A stretch of 20,182 nt of DNA from positions 5,141 to 25,322 of the forward strand of contig DBYB01000067.1 in NCBI GenBank assembly GCA_002309995.1, given 5' to 3'. Positions 19,947 to 20,182 of the stretch are shown here, one piece after another (position 1 is the first letter of the stretch; the number at the start of each line of letters is the position of its first letter). The notes under the pieces are model-generated. The model was not told where the DNA came from, ran no database searches, and saw nothing but the letters and a program-made list of their open reading frames with translations. The position numbers and the translations under genes were made by a program. Source of the stretch: Bacteroidales bacterium UBA1197 (GTDB lineage: Bacteria; Bacteroidota; Bacteroidia; Bacteroidales; UBA932).

Positions 19947-20182
19947 ATGGAAATGAAATTTTGCCAGAGCTGCGGAATGCCGCTGAGCCCGGAGGTGCTG
20001 GGCACAAATGTCGACGGTAGCAAAAACGAAGAGTATTGTATGTACTGCTACAAGGACGGGAAGTTCCTGCAGGAATGTACGATGGATGAAATGATCGAGC
20101 ACTGCGCCCAGTTCGTGGACGAGGTGAACAAAGGGCTGCCGCAACCAATTACCAAAGAAGAATACATCGGCCAGATGAAGAT
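19947..20182 (+). CDS. putative zinc-ribbon protein (cut by window end)
   Basis: The open frame starts MEMKFCQSCGMPLSPEVLG and continues to the window edge (78 codons visible). The cysteine pairs CQSC (Cys6/Cys9) and CMYC (Cys31/Cys34) make a zinc-ribbon of the putative zinc ribbon (zf-ribbon_2-like) family. The later segment FLQECTMDEMIEHC and the KGLPQPITKEEY region also fit that family. Its function is unknown; small Bacteroidota proteins like this are often found next to acetyltransferase or regulator genes. It starts 5 bp after the GNAT remnant. Confidence 0.75.
   Translation, partial: MEMKFCQSCGMPLSPEVLGTNVDGSKNEEYCMYCYKDGKFLQECTMDEMIEHCAQFVDEVNKGLPQPITKEEYIGQMK

Overview
The window looks like a high-GC member of the Bacteroidota, probably Bacteroidales. 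The best evidence is the promoter type. Eight upstream regions carry the Bacteroidota -7 box TAnnTTTG, and most have a TTTG-like -33 box 19-21 bp upstream. Two genes have Bacteroidota-style lipoprotein signals, and the gene content (stand-alone aspartate kinase, AlkD, DUF5674, RAYT transposase) fits. No rRNA, tRNA or CRISPR array was found.

Layout. Positions 1-560 are a decayed accessory patch: a possible transposase fragment, then a ParD-type antitoxin with its own good promoter followed by only the C-terminal part of a ParE toxin. Positions 615-5950 (+ strand) are housekeeping genes: lysC and lysA (lysine/diaminopimelate synthesis, overlapping by 4 bp), a YdeI/OmdA-family gene, gdhA (ammonium assimilation) and an AlkD-type DNA glycosylase. 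Positions 5951-6309 are a gene-free convergent region with a striking G-free microsatellite and two palindromic REP-like repeats. Positions 6310-8684 hold a uracil-DNA-glycosylase-like domain fused to a phosphoglycolate-phosphatase-like HAD domain (- strand), and divergently a RAYT (REP-associated tyrosine transposase) with a matching REP hairpin 10 bp past its stop codon.

Positions 8734-17769 (- strand) appear to be one six-gene operon with gaps of only 2-20 bp. In transcription order it encodes an M49-like lipoprotein, a DASS/SLC13 transporter, a second M49-like lipoprotein, a glycerol-1-phosphate-dehydrogenase-like enzyme, a secreted GH31 glycosidase and an MntP-type manganese exporter. 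In both M49-like proteins the zinc-binding motif is damaged (REVAH and REIAK instead of HEVAH), so they look like inactive peptidase relatives kept beside a transporter. This is the most unusual system in the window.

Positions 17957-19367 (- strand) are a three-gene unit: DUF5674, a small helical protein of unknown function and an outer-membrane beta-barrel protein with a charged repeat linker. Divergent from it are a TIGR04076 protein, a GNAT acetyltransferase reduced by internal deletion, and a zinc-ribbon protein cut by the window end.
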